33,446 bases of DNA from CAYSPG01 sp964432885 (GTDB lineage: Bacteria; Bacteroidota; Bacteroidia; AKYH767-A; OLB10). Both the position numbers and the translations under genes were made by a program. The stretch covers positions 1-33,446 of the forward strand of contig CAYSPG010000031.1 of assembly GCA_964432885.1 (NCBI GenBank), written 5' to 3'. This document shows positions 16,253 through 24,019 of the stretch, piece by piece; position 1 is the first letter of the stretch; each line of letters begins with the position of its first letter. A model generated the notes under the pieces. That model was not told where the DNA came from. It searched no databases and saw only the letters and a program-made list of their open reading frames with translations.

Positions 16253-17180
16253 CAGGCGTGACTTTATACGAACACTTGGTGTTAGTGCAATGGGAATTGG
16301 GCTAACAGGAGTACCTTATGATGTGGTTGCAAAAAAACACATTGTAAAAATTACTGTGCTGCACACCAATGATGTGCACAGCCATATCGAACCATTTCCG
16401 GCCAACGATGCAAAATATCCGGGATTAGGAGGAGTGGCACAACGCAGTGCAATAATTAACGAGATAAGAAACAAAGAAAAAAATGTGTTGCTGCTGGATG
16501 CAGGCGATATGTTTCAAGGTACACCTTATTTTAATTTATACGGTGGCGAAGTGGAAATTAAATTAATGAGCAAGATGGGTTACGATGCAGGCACTATTGG
16601 CAATCATGACTTTGACAACGGAGTTGACGGTTTGGCAAAGCAACTTGTTCATGCAAATTTTCCATTGCTGAATACAAATTATGATTTTAGAGGAACCGCA
16701 ATGGAAGGAAAAACTTCGCCTTATAAAATTTTTAGTAAAGACGAAGTGCGCATTGGCGTATTTGGTGTTGGAATTGAACTTGAAGGATTGGTTGACAAAA
16801 AAATGTATGGCAACACAAAATATTATGACCCGCTTGAAAATGCCGCCATTACTGCACACAAGTTAAAGCACATCGAAAAATGCGATTTGGTAATTTGCCT
16901 TTCTCATCTTGGATACAAATACCCTGACGAAAAAGTGAGTGATGAAATGCTGGCAAAAAGATCGTTAAACATTGATTTGATTATTGGCGGACACACACAC
17001 ACATTTATAAACGACCCGTACAAATACAAAAATCGTGACCGAAAAGATGTGTTGGTGGCGCAAGTTGGATGGGCAGGAATAAAATTAGGCAGAATAGATT
17101 TTTTTGTTGAGAAAAAATTCCGTAACATTAAAGCCTCAGCATCCACTATTAAAATTTTGAATTATGCAAACGAAATTTAA
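16245..17180 (+). CDS. 5'-nucleotidase metallophosphatase domain, Tat-type signal
   Basis: A 311-aa calcineurin-like phosphoesterase equal to the N-terminal catalytic domain of UshA-type 5'-nucleotidases. Dinuclear metal site motifs are all present: Asp43/His45 in 'HTNDVHSH', Asp88 in 'DAGDMFQGTPYF', Asn120-His121 in 'GNHDFDNG', and 'GGHTHTF' near residue 250. The N-terminus 'NSRRDFIRTLGVSAMGIGL' is a twin-arginine signal (Arg4-Arg5), so folded export is expected. The start is a TTG that overlaps the stop of the preceding C-terminal-domain gene, indicating translational coupling. Family members hydrolyse nucleoside 5'-phosphates, UDP-sugars or cyclic nucleotides; the substrate range is not visible here. 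It ends about 150 bases before dnaA. Confidence 0.92.
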   Translation: MNSRRDFIRTLGVSAMGIGLTGVPYDVVAKKHIVKITVLHTNDVHSHIEPFPANDAKYPGLGGVAQRSAIINEIRNKEKNVLLLDAGDMFQGTPYFNLYGGEVEIKLMSKMGYDAGTIGNHDFDNGVDGLAKQLVHANFPLLNTNYDFRGTAMEGKTSPYKIFSKDEVRIGVFGVGIELEGLVDKKMYGNTKYYDPLENAAITAHKLKHIEKCDLVICLSHLGYKYPDEKVSDEMLAKRSLNIDLIIGGHTHTFINDPYKYKNRDRKDVLVAQVGWAGIKLGRIDFFVEKKFRNIKASASTIKILNYANEI

Positions 17181-17264
17181 TTTTTTTTTGAAAAATATTT
17201 TGATAACATTTGCCGCATCAAAAAACAAAAGGAGGAAAAAACAAAAAAAAAATTACCAAAACCA

Positions 17265-17294
17265 TTGACAAACCAATTTTAAATTTTAACTTTA
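17265..17294 (+). promoter_or_regulatory. Putative dnaA promoter
   Basis: TTG at 17265-17267 is followed after 19 bases by TAACTTTA at 17287-17294, which matches TAnnTTTG at all but the last base. The dnaA ATG is 36 bases downstream. The whole 17181-17330 gap is extremely AT-rich. I find no DnaA-box (TTATCCACA-like) sequence in it. Confidence 0.4.
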
Positions 17295-17330
17295 TAAAAA
17301 ATTTCACCACCTAAAACCAAATTAAATTTA

Positions 17331-18785
17331 ATGAGCGTTCACAAGAATACAGAGAAGAGTGTAGAGAAAGTTTGGGACAATTGCCTTAAACTTATCCGCG
17401 ATAACGTTACACCTCAGAATTTTAAAACATGGTTCGAGCCGATAAAACCACTAAAGCTCGAAAAAAATATTTTAACCATTGAAGTGCCAAGCCAGTTTGT
17501 TTACGAGTGGCTTGAAGAACATTTTATCCAGCTTTTACGCAAAACAATAAAAAAAGAATTAGGAGCCGAAGGGCGTCTTGAGTATTCCATTTTAATGGAA
17601 AACAACATGAACAGCTCAAAGCCTTATGCGGTAAAAATTCCTGCTAAAGGAACTGGTAACTTAAAAAATAATCCTGTTAATGTTCCCGTAAGTTTAAATG
17701 CCGGAATAAAAAATCCATTTATCATTCCCGGTTTAAAAAAGATAGATGTTGACTCGCAACTAAACCCAAGTTATTCATTTGACAATTTTATTGAAGGTGA
17801 TTGCAACCGGTTAGCGCGCAGTGCAGGTTACGCTGTTGCCAATAAGCCGGGCGGAACTTCTTTTAACCCGCTTTTGCTTTACGGTCAAACAGGTCTTGGA
17901 AAAACACATCTTGCGCATAGCATTGGTATCGAAATCAAAAATAATTTTCCAAACAAAACCGTATTGTACGTTCCGTCTGACAGGTTTATGAATCAGTTTG
18001 TAGACGCAGTGCGTAATAATTCACAAAACGATTTTGCCCACTTTTATCAAATGATGGATGTGTTGATTATTGACGACATTCACTTTTTTGCCGGCAAAGA
18101 AAAAACGCAGGATGTATTTTTTCACATTTTTAATCACCTGCACCAAAACAACAAACAAATTATTTTAACCTCAGACAAAGCTCCTGTTGATTTGCAGGGA
18201 ATTGAACAACGTTTGTTATCACGTTTTAAGTGGGGATTGTCTGCCGACCTTCAATCACCTGATTTAGAAACACGCATTGCCATCCTAAAAAAGAAAATGT
18301 ACATGGATGGAATTGACCTTCCTACTGACATTGTTGAATACATTGCTTACAGCATAACAAGCAATATACGCGAACTGGAAGGAGCATTAATTTCGATTAT
18401 TGCACAGGCATCGTTAAACAAAAAGCCAATTACACTTGAACTTGCCAAACAAATGATTGACAAGTTTGTAAAAAATACGGTTCACGAAATTTCAATTGAT
18501 TATATCCAAAAAGTGGTATGCGATTATTTTGAACTTGCGCTTGAAACTTTAAAATCAAAAACACGCAAGCGCGAGGTGGTTCAGGCAAGGCAGTTGGCCA
18601 TGTATTTTTCAAAAAACATGACCAAGTCATCCCTGTCGGCTATAGGTGCGCACTGTGGTGGTAAAGATCATGCAACTGTATTGCATGCATGCCGCACGGT
18701 AAACAACCTGATGGAAACCGATAAAAAGTTTAAAGGGTATGTGGCAGATTTGCAAAAGCGCATCAACTTAAATCACAGAGGTTAA
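17331..18785 (+). CDS. dnaA: Chromosomal replication initiator DnaA
   Basis: A 484-aa protein with full DnaA architecture. Domain I (residues 1-85) has 'VWDNCLKLIRDNVTPQNFKTWF', shown here as the family's W-x-x-x-L and 'FKTWF' features. A variable linker covers about 90-140. The AAA+ domain has Walker A 'GQTGLGKT' at 185-192 and Walker B 'LIIDDIHFF', with 'LTSDKAP' and 'LLSRFKWGL' after it. Domain IV ends with the DNA-binding signature 'GGKDHATVLHACRTV'. It binds oriC and opens the duplex to start replication. ATG at 17331 fits the domain I start. It leads a three-gene run with 2-nt gaps (LMW phosphatase, RsmI-like methylase), a grouping common in Bacteroidota. Confidence 0.98.
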   Translation: MSVHKNTEKSVEKVWDNCLKLIRDNVTPQNFKTWFEPIKPLKLEKNILTIEVPSQFVYEWLEEHFIQLLRKTIKKELGAEGRLEYSILMENNMNSSKPYAVKIPAKGTGNLKNNPVNVPVSLNAGIKNPFIIPGLKKIDVDSQLNPSYSFDNFIEGDCNRLARSAGYAVANKPGGTSFNPLLLYGQTGLGKTHLAHSIGIEIKNNFPNKTVLYVPSDRFMNQFVDAVRNNSQNDFAHFYQMMDVLIIDDIHFFAGKEKTQDVFFHIFNHLHQNNKQIILTSDKAPVDLQGIEQRLLSRFKWGLSADLQSPDLETRIAILKKKMYMDGIDLPTDIVEYIAYSITSNIRELEGALISIIAQASLNKKPITLELAKQMIDKFVKNTVHEISIDYIQKVVCDYFELALETLKSKTRKREVVQARQLAMYFSKNMTKSSLSAIGAHCGGKDHATVLHACRTVNNLMETDKKFKGYVADLQKRINLNHRG

Positions 18786-18787
18786 CA

Positions 18788-19273
18788 TTGGCAGTAAAAG
18801 TTTTAATGGTGTGTTTGGGGAACATTTGCCGTTCGCCACTTGCTGAAGGAATTTTACAAAAAAAATTTTCTGAAAAAAAAATTAAAGGCTCTGTTGATTC
18901 AGCCGGGCTTATTAATTATCATGAAGGCGAGCAGCCCGACCACCGGTCAATTACCGTTGCTAAAAAATTTGGAATAGATATAACAGGCCAGCGTTCGCGC
19001 ATGTTTATTCCAAAAGATTTGGATACGTTTGATTTTATTTTTGCCATGGATGCCAATAATTACGAAAACCTATTGGAGTATGCGCATACCGAAGAGCATA
19101 CAAATAAAATACACATGATATTAAATTTTGCAGGCATGGGAAGCAGACGTGCTGTTCCCGACCCTTATTATCAAAAGTTAGATGACTTTGAAAAAGTTTT
19201 TCATCTGCTTGATAAGGCATGTGAAATTATAGCTGAAAAAATTAAACAGCCTCAATTAAAAACCAACCCATAG
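18788..19273 (+). CDS. Low-molecular-weight protein-tyrosine phosphatase
   Basis: A 161-aa cytoplasmic enzyme. The catalytic P-loop C-x5-R is 'CLGNICRSP' with Cys9 nucleophile and Arg15; the general-acid Asp lies in 'VPDPYYQ' near residue 118; 'DSAGLINYHEG' is the conserved strand-loop after the first helix. Members remove phosphate from phosphotyrosine; in bacteria they often oppose BY-kinases that control polysaccharide export, but no such kinase is visible here. It starts with TTG 2 bases after the dnaA stop and is followed 2 bases later by an RsmI-like gene, so it is almost certainly co-transcribed with dnaA. Confidence 0.95.
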   Translation: MAVKVLMVCLGNICRSPLAEGILQKKFSEKKIKGSVDSAGLINYHEGEQPDHRSITVAKKFGIDITGQRSRMFIPKDLDTFDFIFAMDANNYENLLEYAHTEEHTNKIHMILNFAGMGSRRAVPDPYYQKLDDFEKVFHLLDKACEIIAEKIKQPQLKTNP

Positions 19274-19275
19274 TT

Positions 19276-19983
19276 TTGCCTGCCGGAGCTTTATTTCTTA
19301 TTCCTTCCGCACTTGGCGGAAACGCGGTTGAAAGCATTTTACCTTCCGGAGTTTTACAAATCATACAACAGCTTGACGAATATATTGTTGAAAACGAAAA
19401 AAGTGCACGCCAGTTTTTAAAATTGTGCAATATCAAAACGCCTCAATCGCACTTAACCATTCATCAATTAAACAAGCATGAGCAAAATGTTTTTGAAAAA
19501 GTTTTTTTTAAAAATGTTTTAAATGGAAAAAATATCGGACTGCTTAGTGAAGCAGGCAGCCCTGCCGTTGCCGACCCAGGAGCAGCCATTGTAGCAGAAG
19601 CACACCGGCAAAACATTAAAGTGGTTCCATTGGTTGGCCCCTCCTCAATATTACTTGCATTAATGGCGTCAGGTTTAAATGGGCAGCAATTTTGCTTTCA
19701 TGGCTACCTTCCAAAAGATAAAGAAGAAAGAAAATTGTTTTTAAAAAAAATAGAAAAAGAATCGGCACAAAAAAAACAAACGCAATTATTTATTGAAACT
19801 CCTTATCGTAATAACGCATTGGTTGCTGATATTTTAAGCCAATGCAATAATGAAACCCGCCTTTGCATTGCAGCCGATATTACTCTTGAAACCGAATTTA
19901 TAAAAACACAAAAAATAATGAGTTGGAAAAATAACATTCCTGATTTAAATAAAAGGTTTGTTGTATTTCTTATTGGGTCTTAA
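19276..19983 (+). CDS. RsmI-like SAM-dependent methyltransferase (tetrapyrrole methylase fold)
   Basis: A 235-aa protein of the tetrapyrrole (corrin/porphyrin) methylase superfamily, closest in look to the RsmI branch. 'LLSEAGSPAVADPGAAIVAEA' (in parts 'SEAGSPAVADPG') and 'VVPLVGPSSILLALMASG' are the SAM-binding and substrate-loop motifs of 16S rRNA C1402 2'-O-methylases, and 'FHGYLP' follows. It lacks the C-terminal extension of E. coli RsmI and is shorter (235 against about 285 aa), with a divergent N-terminus ('LFLIPSALGG'). It may therefore be the Bacteroidota paralogue rather than RsmI itself. It starts with TTG, 2 bases after the phosphatase stop, completing the dnaA run. Confidence 0.85.
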   Translation: MPAGALFLIPSALGGNAVESILPSGVLQIIQQLDEYIVENEKSARQFLKLCNIKTPQSHLTIHQLNKHEQNVFEKVFFKNVLNGKNIGLLSEAGSPAVADPGAAIVAEAHRQNIKVVPLVGPSSILLALMASGLNGQQFCFHGYLPKDKEERKLFLKKIEKESAQKKQTQLFIETPYRNNALVADILSQCNNETRLCIAADITLETEFIKTQKIMSWKNNIPDLNKRFVVFLIGS

Positions 19984-20090
19984 TTTCTGTTTACAATTTT
20001 AATTCTTTCACTGCAGCGATTACTAGTTTTTTTAAACTGTGTAAGGTAGGTAAAAACAACTGCATTATTAGCATTATTTGATTAACAATG

Positions 20091-20124
20091 TTGCTTTTTT
20101 GTTTACCGTAATTACCTAAATTTG
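20091..20124 (+). promoter_or_regulatory. Putative promoter of the tandem kinase genes (-7 box TAAATTTG)
   Basis: TAAATTTG at 20117-20124 is a full match to TAnnTTTG. TTG at 20091-20093 lies 23 bases upstream, and a TTTG at 20098-20101 lies 15 bases upstream. The ATG at 20169 is 44 bases downstream. The region follows an operon end, so a new promoter is expected here. Confidence 0.5.
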
Positions 20125-20168
20125 AAACATACATTATAAATCCTGAACCTTTGAAAAAGACCTTTGCA

Positions 20169-21383
20169 ATGAAAATGCGCAACACCGTTTTTTTTAAGTC
20201 GGGTGTAATAATATATGCATTTTTACTTTCACCTTTTGCAAATGCGGCCAATTATGCCCTTTCGATTAACGATGCAAAAAAACTGGAAGAGCACTACATT
20301 GTAAAAAAAATGTACGACAGTGCTTTTTATTACCAGTCAATTTACTATCAACTAAAAGATTCGGCACTAAGTAAAAGCGAAAACACGGTTGAAGTTCTTC
20401 AATCGCGCATTGAAGTTGCAAAAAAACAATCGGAAATTAATTTGCTAAATGCCAGAGAACAAAAAAATAAAATAATGATGTATGCCCTTATTGGCATAAC
20501 GATGATGATAACGCTGGTAGTTATCGCCATCAACAAGCGTTATAAGGATCGATCAAGAACAGAAAATATTTTAGAGCGCACTAACGCAGAACTAAAAGAA
20601 TCAATGAAGCATTTGCGTGAAGCGGAAATACAATTGGTAAATTCAGAAAAAATGTCATCGCTTGGAAGACTTTCAGCATCTATAGCACATGAACTTCGCA
20701 ACCCTTTAAATTTTATCACCAATTTTTCGGACACAAGCAGTGAACTTACGGATGAGATTTTAAACGCAAATACGGAGGAAGAAAGAAAACAATGCGAAAA
20801 AGAACTTGCTGTTAACGTTGAAAAAATTACCGAGCATAGCATGCGTGCAGGAAAAATAATTGAAAACATGCTGCAGCATGACAAACCATCGTTACTAAAC
20901 ATTAAACCTACCAACATAAATGATTTATGCAATGAGTGTATTGACCTTGCAGTAAACGGACTTAAAGCTTCAGGCAAATCATTTAACGGCACCATCAAAA
21001 AAATATTCGGAGATGATTTACCTCTCATTTTTATCAATAAAGAAGATATTGCCAGCGTATTGGTTAATTTACTAAACAATGCATTGTTTGCCGTGCAAAA
21101 TAAATTTGGCCCTGAATATTTACCTGTAATAGAAGTAACAACTAAAAAAGAACTAAACAGAATTTACGTATCGGTTTCTGATAACGGAACGGGAATACCC
21201 GAAAACACACTGGCTAAAATTTTTGAACCCTTTTTTACTACCAAAGGAGTAAACGAGGGAACCGGGCTGGGGTTGAGTATTTGTTACGACATTGTAAAAA
21301 AACACAACGGCAACATTACAGTGGTAAGTGAATCCGATAAAGGCAGCACATTTAAATTTTATATTCCTATAGAAATTAAATAA
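20169..21383 (+). CDS. Membrane sensor histidine kinase with a single residual TPR-like hairpin
   Basis: A 404-aa kinase. Residues 1-27 look like a signal peptide ('MKMRNTVFFKSGVIIYAF', cleaved near 'ANAAN'). A short periplasmic helical part, about residues 28-95, resembles the last TPR hairpin of the kinase encoded next ('YDSAFYYQSIYYQLKDS' against 'YHNAYAFQKIYRTLVDS'), and both run into the same 'KKQSEI-LL' linker. One membrane helix (about 102-124) and a coiled coil follow, then the H box 'IAHELRNPLNFI', N box 'LVNLLNNALFAV', 'DNGTGIP', 'FEPFFTTK' and 'GTGLGLSI'. All catalytic motifs are intact. No receiver gene is adjacent. ATG at 20169 is preferred over a TTG at 20151 because it gives a cleaner signal peptide. 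The next kinase starts 4 bases after the stop. Confidence 0.92.
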   Translation: MKMRNTVFFKSGVIIYAFLLSPFANAANYALSINDAKKLEEHYIVKKMYDSAFYYQSIYYQLKDSALSKSENTVEVLQSRIEVAKKQSEINLLNAREQKNKIMMYALIGITMMITLVVIAINKRYKDRSRTENILERTNAELKESMKHLREAEIQLVNSEKMSSLGRLSASIAHELRNPLNFITNFSDTSSELTDEILNANTEEERKQCEKELAVNVEKITEHSMRAGKIIENMLQHDKPSLLNIKPTNINDLCNECIDLAVNGLKASGKSFNGTIKKIFGDDLPLIFINKEDIASVLVNLLNNALFAVQNKFGPEYLPVIEVTTKKELNRIYVSVSDNGTGIPENTLAKIFEPFFTTKGVNEGTGLGLSICYDIVKKHNGNITVVSESDKGSTFKFYIPIEIK

Positions 21384-21387
21384 CTCT

Positions 21388-23415
21388 GTGAATTATAAAC
21401 GCACATATAATTTACTTAAATTAAAAAACCGGCTTATGTTTTATATACAGCTGGTTTGTATTTGTATTTTTTGTGTTTTAGAATTAAATGCCCAATCCTA
21501 CACAGATAACGTACAAGCATTGATTGCACAACTGAATAAAACAGCCAAATCGGATACGAATGCAGTTTTGTTAATGCATAAAATATCATCGGCTTATGCC
21601 CGCTCAACCGTGCTTAATGACTCATGCGTTGTATGGGCCAATGCCGCCTTACAACTAAGTAAAAATTTAAATTATAAAAACGGAATTGCCTACTCCTATT
21701 TTCAGTTAGGCCGCACCAGCATTGCTATTTCTGAATTTCCACAAGCCATCGAAAATTTTTACAATGCACTTGATTATTTTTTAAGAGTCCATAATGCAAA
21801 AGGGATTGCAGATGTAAATCTGCAAGTAGGCGTTATCATGTTTAATCAAAAAAACTATGATGACGCAATGTCAAATTTTAAAGCATCGTATAATTTTTAT
21901 AAAACCGGCACCGACAGTTTTCGCATTTCAATGCTTAGTTACCTGATGGGACTTTGCCATTTTGAAAAACGAGAATTTGAAGAAGCCTATCCAATGCTTG
22001 AAGGTGCTTTAAAAATTAAAGAACTTATTGCCGACTCAACAGGAATTGGCGAGTGCAACATGGCCATTGGCAACTTATACCTTGAACTTAAAAATTACCA
22101 ACGATCAAAAAAATATTTTGAAAAAGCATACAGCTACTTTGAAGAGGGAAATAAAGATGGAATTATAATTTCTGCCATTGGCCTGGCCAAAATTGCACTT
22201 GCTGACAGCAATTACGCTCTTGCCGGAAAATATTTTACTGATGCCTATAAAAAAAGTATTGAAGTAAACCGCAAATCAATGATTCGCAGAACGACACAGC
22301 CGTTATATGAATATTACGCATTAACCCATGATTACCACAACGCTTATGCGTTTCAAAAAATTTATCGTACCCTGGTTGATTCCATTTACAATTTTGAAAA
22401 CGCTCAAGCTATAGCGGTTTTAAATGCCCGCATTGAAGCTGAAAAAAAACAATCAGAGATTCAACTGCTAGAAAAAAAACACCAACAGGATGTAATACGT
22501 AACTATTTTTTAATTGCGTTGGCTTTTCTTGGAATTTTGTTTGCTTACATAGTTTACCGAAGGTTTAATTACAAGAAGCAATCAGAAAAAGTGCTGGCGC
22601 AGTCGAATGCAGAAATTAAGCAATTAATGATCGAACTAAAATCAGCCGAAGAGCAACTTATCCAAACCGAAAAAATGGCATCACTTGGAAGGCTTACCTC
22701 TGGCATAGCGCATGAACTTCGAAATCCAATGAACTTTATCACCAATTTTTCGCAGGAAACTTCGGCCATGACAAAAGAATTTATTGAAACAAAAAGCGCT
22801 GAAGAAAAAAAACAGGTTGCCGAAGACCTTAAAGCAAATTTTTCGAGAATAAATAAACACAGCAAACGTGCCGACCGTATTATTAAAAGCATGTTATTAC
22901 ACAGCCGTATTGGCGAGGGTCAGGCAAAAGAAGTTGACATAAACTTAATGTGTAACGAGTTTATTGAACTTGCATATAATGGTATGAAATCGGCATTTCC
23001 GGGTTTTGAATGTAATATTTTTAAAAATCTTGACATGGAATTGCCACAGGTAAAAATTATTCCACAGGATGTGATACGCATTTTACTTAACCTGCTTAGC
23101 AACGCATTTTATACAGTGCGCGAAAAAACCAATAAGATTGAGGGTGATTATATTCCTGTTGTGGTAATATCAACTGTTTTTGAAAAAGGACATGTGTTGT
23201 TATCGGTAAAGGATAACGGCATGGGAATTCCAAAACAATATTACACTCGAATTTTTACTCCTTTTTTTACCACCAAACCTTCGGGCCAGGGCATTGGGCT
23301 TGGGTTAAATATTTGTCAGCAAGTAATCAAATCATACAATGGCAAAATTGTGTTTAGCACCCTTGAAGGAGAAGGCACTGTGTTTACCGTTTTTATCCCT
23401 ACAGCATTAGCTTGA
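21388..23415 (+). CDS. TPR-containing membrane sensor histidine kinase
   Basis: A 675-aa kinase. A signal peptide ends near 'LELNAQ' (residue 36). Residues about 40-345 are consecutive TPR-type helical hairpins ('YSYFQLGRTSIAISEFPQAI', 'CHFEKREFEEAYPMLEGAL', 'LYLELKNYQRSKKYFEKAY'), probably periplasmic. A membrane helix (about 371-390) and coiled coil lead to the H box 'IAHELRNPMNFI', N box 'LLNLLSNAFYTV', 'DNGMGIP', 'FTPFFTTK' and 'GIGLGLNI'. This is a common Bacteroidota design in which TPRs sense an envelope partner or peptide. The GTG start gives a positively charged n-region; an ATG at 21436 would leave the signal peptide without basic residues. It is 4 bases from its paralogue and probably co-transcribed. 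No receiver is encoded next to it. Confidence 0.94.
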   Translation: MNYKRTYNLLKLKNRLMFYIQLVCICIFCVLELNAQSYTDNVQALIAQLNKTAKSDTNAVLLMHKISSAYARSTVLNDSCVVWANAALQLSKNLNYKNGIAYSYFQLGRTSIAISEFPQAIENFYNALDYFLRVHNAKGIADVNLQVGVIMFNQKNYDDAMSNFKASYNFYKTGTDSFRISMLSYLMGLCHFEKREFEEAYPMLEGALKIKELIADSTGIGECNMAIGNLYLELKNYQRSKKYFEKAYSYFEEGNKDGIIISAIGLAKIALADSNYALAGKYFTDAYKKSIEVNRKSMIRRTTQPLYEYYALTHDYHNAYAFQKIYRTLVDSIYNFENAQAIAVLNARIEAEKKQSEIQLLEKKHQQDVIRNYFLIALAFLGILFAYIVYRRFNYKKQSEKVLAQSNAEIKQLMIELKSAEEQLIQTEKMASLGRLTSGIAHELRNPMNFITNFSQETSAMTKEFIETKSAEEKKQVAEDLKANFSRINKHSKRADRIIKSMLLHSRIGEGQAKEVDINLMCNEFIELAYNGMKSAFPGFECNIFKNLDMELPQVKIIPQDVIRILLNLLSNAFYTVREKTNKIEGDYIPVVVISTVFEKGHVLLSVKDNGMGIPKQYYTRIFTPFFTTKPSGQGIGLGLNICQQVIKSYNGKIVFSTLEGEGTVFTVFIPTALA

Positions 23416-23440
23416 TGTGTTGTACTTTTTTTTATCTTTA
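23412..23440 (+). promoter_or_regulatory. Possible promoter of the gene at 23468
   Basis: TTG at 23412-23414 is followed after 18 bases by TATCTTTA at 23433-23440, one mismatch from TAnnTTTG. The ATG is 27 bases downstream. The TTG overlaps the stop of the kinase gene. Confidence 0.35.
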
Positions 23441-23467
23441 GCACTTAACCCCTAAACAAAATATAAA

Positions 23468-23947
23468 ATGAAAAGCTACATCCTGTATGCCTCATTGGCA
23501 ATTAACCTGTTTGCATTTCTTGAGTTAAATTGTTTTACTGATATGATAAGTGAATGCAGCGTTGCACCTCCTGATTCAATGATTACCTCCCCATGTTATT
23601 GCGATAACGAAAGAAGATTTACCGAAGAAACAGATGGTGGCGGTAAAATGGTTGCACAAACCGAAGCTCAGACAAAACTAAACCGGTTTCATGAACAATA
23701 TCCGGCATGTACAATGTCAGGAGCGTTTATAAGCAAGCGTGCTCTTGACGCACTTTTTTGTTCAAATGATACTTGGAACGGAATATATTGCTACATGGGT
23801 ATAAATGATGACGATACATACACCATGATTTTTGAAGGCAATCATTATAACGGCTCCAAAATAAAAAGAGCTGATGATGTGGAAATGCAATTTTTTACTG
23901 CAGAAACTTTATGTCCTGATTGGTGTGGAGCTATTGCGCCTGAGTAG
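23468..23947 (+). CDS. Hypothetical exported cysteine-containing protein
   Basis: I cannot name this 159-aa protein. It begins with a hydrophobic segment (residues 3-22) that may be a signal peptide or a short anchor, and has nine cysteines, several in the pattern 'CYCDNER' and 'CPDWCGA'. The middle part, 'SGAFISKRALDALFCSNDTWNGIYCYMGIND' (in parts 'GAFISKRALDALF' and 'NGIYCYMGI'), recalls a segment I have seen in short unannotated Bacteroidota proteins: a G-x-x-S/P-K helix followed by a C/N-G-x-R/Y-x-Y strand. That resemblance is from memory and unverified. It has its own promoter-like box and sits between the kinase pair and a 23-bp inverted repeat. An envelope role tied to the kinases is possible but unsupported. 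Confidence 0.7.
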   Translation: MKSYILYASLAINLFAFLELNCFTDMISECSVAPPDSMITSPCYCDNERRFTEETDGGGKMVAQTEAQTKLNRFHEQYPACTMSGAFISKRALDALFCSNDTWNGIYCYMGINDDDTYTMIFEGNHYNGSKIKRADDVEMQFFTAETLCPDWCGAIAPE

Positions 23948-23959
23948 TTATTAGGTTTT

Positions 23960-24019
23960 CAGTTATTGGTTATTGAGTTATTGAGTTATTGGCTCTAATA
24001 ACTCAATAACCAATAACTG
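23960..24019. repeat. Perfect 23-bp inverted repeat built from GTTATTG units
   Basis: The arms at 23960-23982 and 23997-24019 are exact reverse complements with a 14-base loop. Each arm is itself made of short tandem units (GTTATTG, AGTTATTG). The right arm supplies the last four codons and TGA stop (24003-24005) of the EEP gene. It lies between convergent genes and could end transcription of the plus gene, where TTTT follows shortly after, but it lacks a strong T-tract. No transposase is present. Confidence 0.9.

Noticed and set aside
15485..17180. Frameshifted single 5'-nucleotidase gene
   Set aside because: The domains are in reversed order and each has its own export signal, so this is not one broken gene.
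17181..17330. Replication origin next to dnaA
   Set aside because: AT-rich as an origin would be, but I find no DnaA-box cluster, and in Bacteroidota dnaA need not lie at oriC. GC-skew of the full chromosome would be needed.
20540..21079. 179-aa minus-strand ORF
   Set aside because: Antisense to the kinase domain of a well-supported gene; serine- and phenylalanine-rich shadow. The paralogue at 22569-22892 shows a similar shadow, which only reflects the shared kinase sequence.
20169..21383. Pseudogene of the TPR kinase
   Set aside because: Signal peptide, membrane helix and all kinase boxes are intact and in frame, so it looks functional despite the missing repeats.
23960..24019. Terminal inverted repeats of an insertion sequence
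   Set aside because: The arms are only 14 bases apart with no transposase between or around them and no target duplication.
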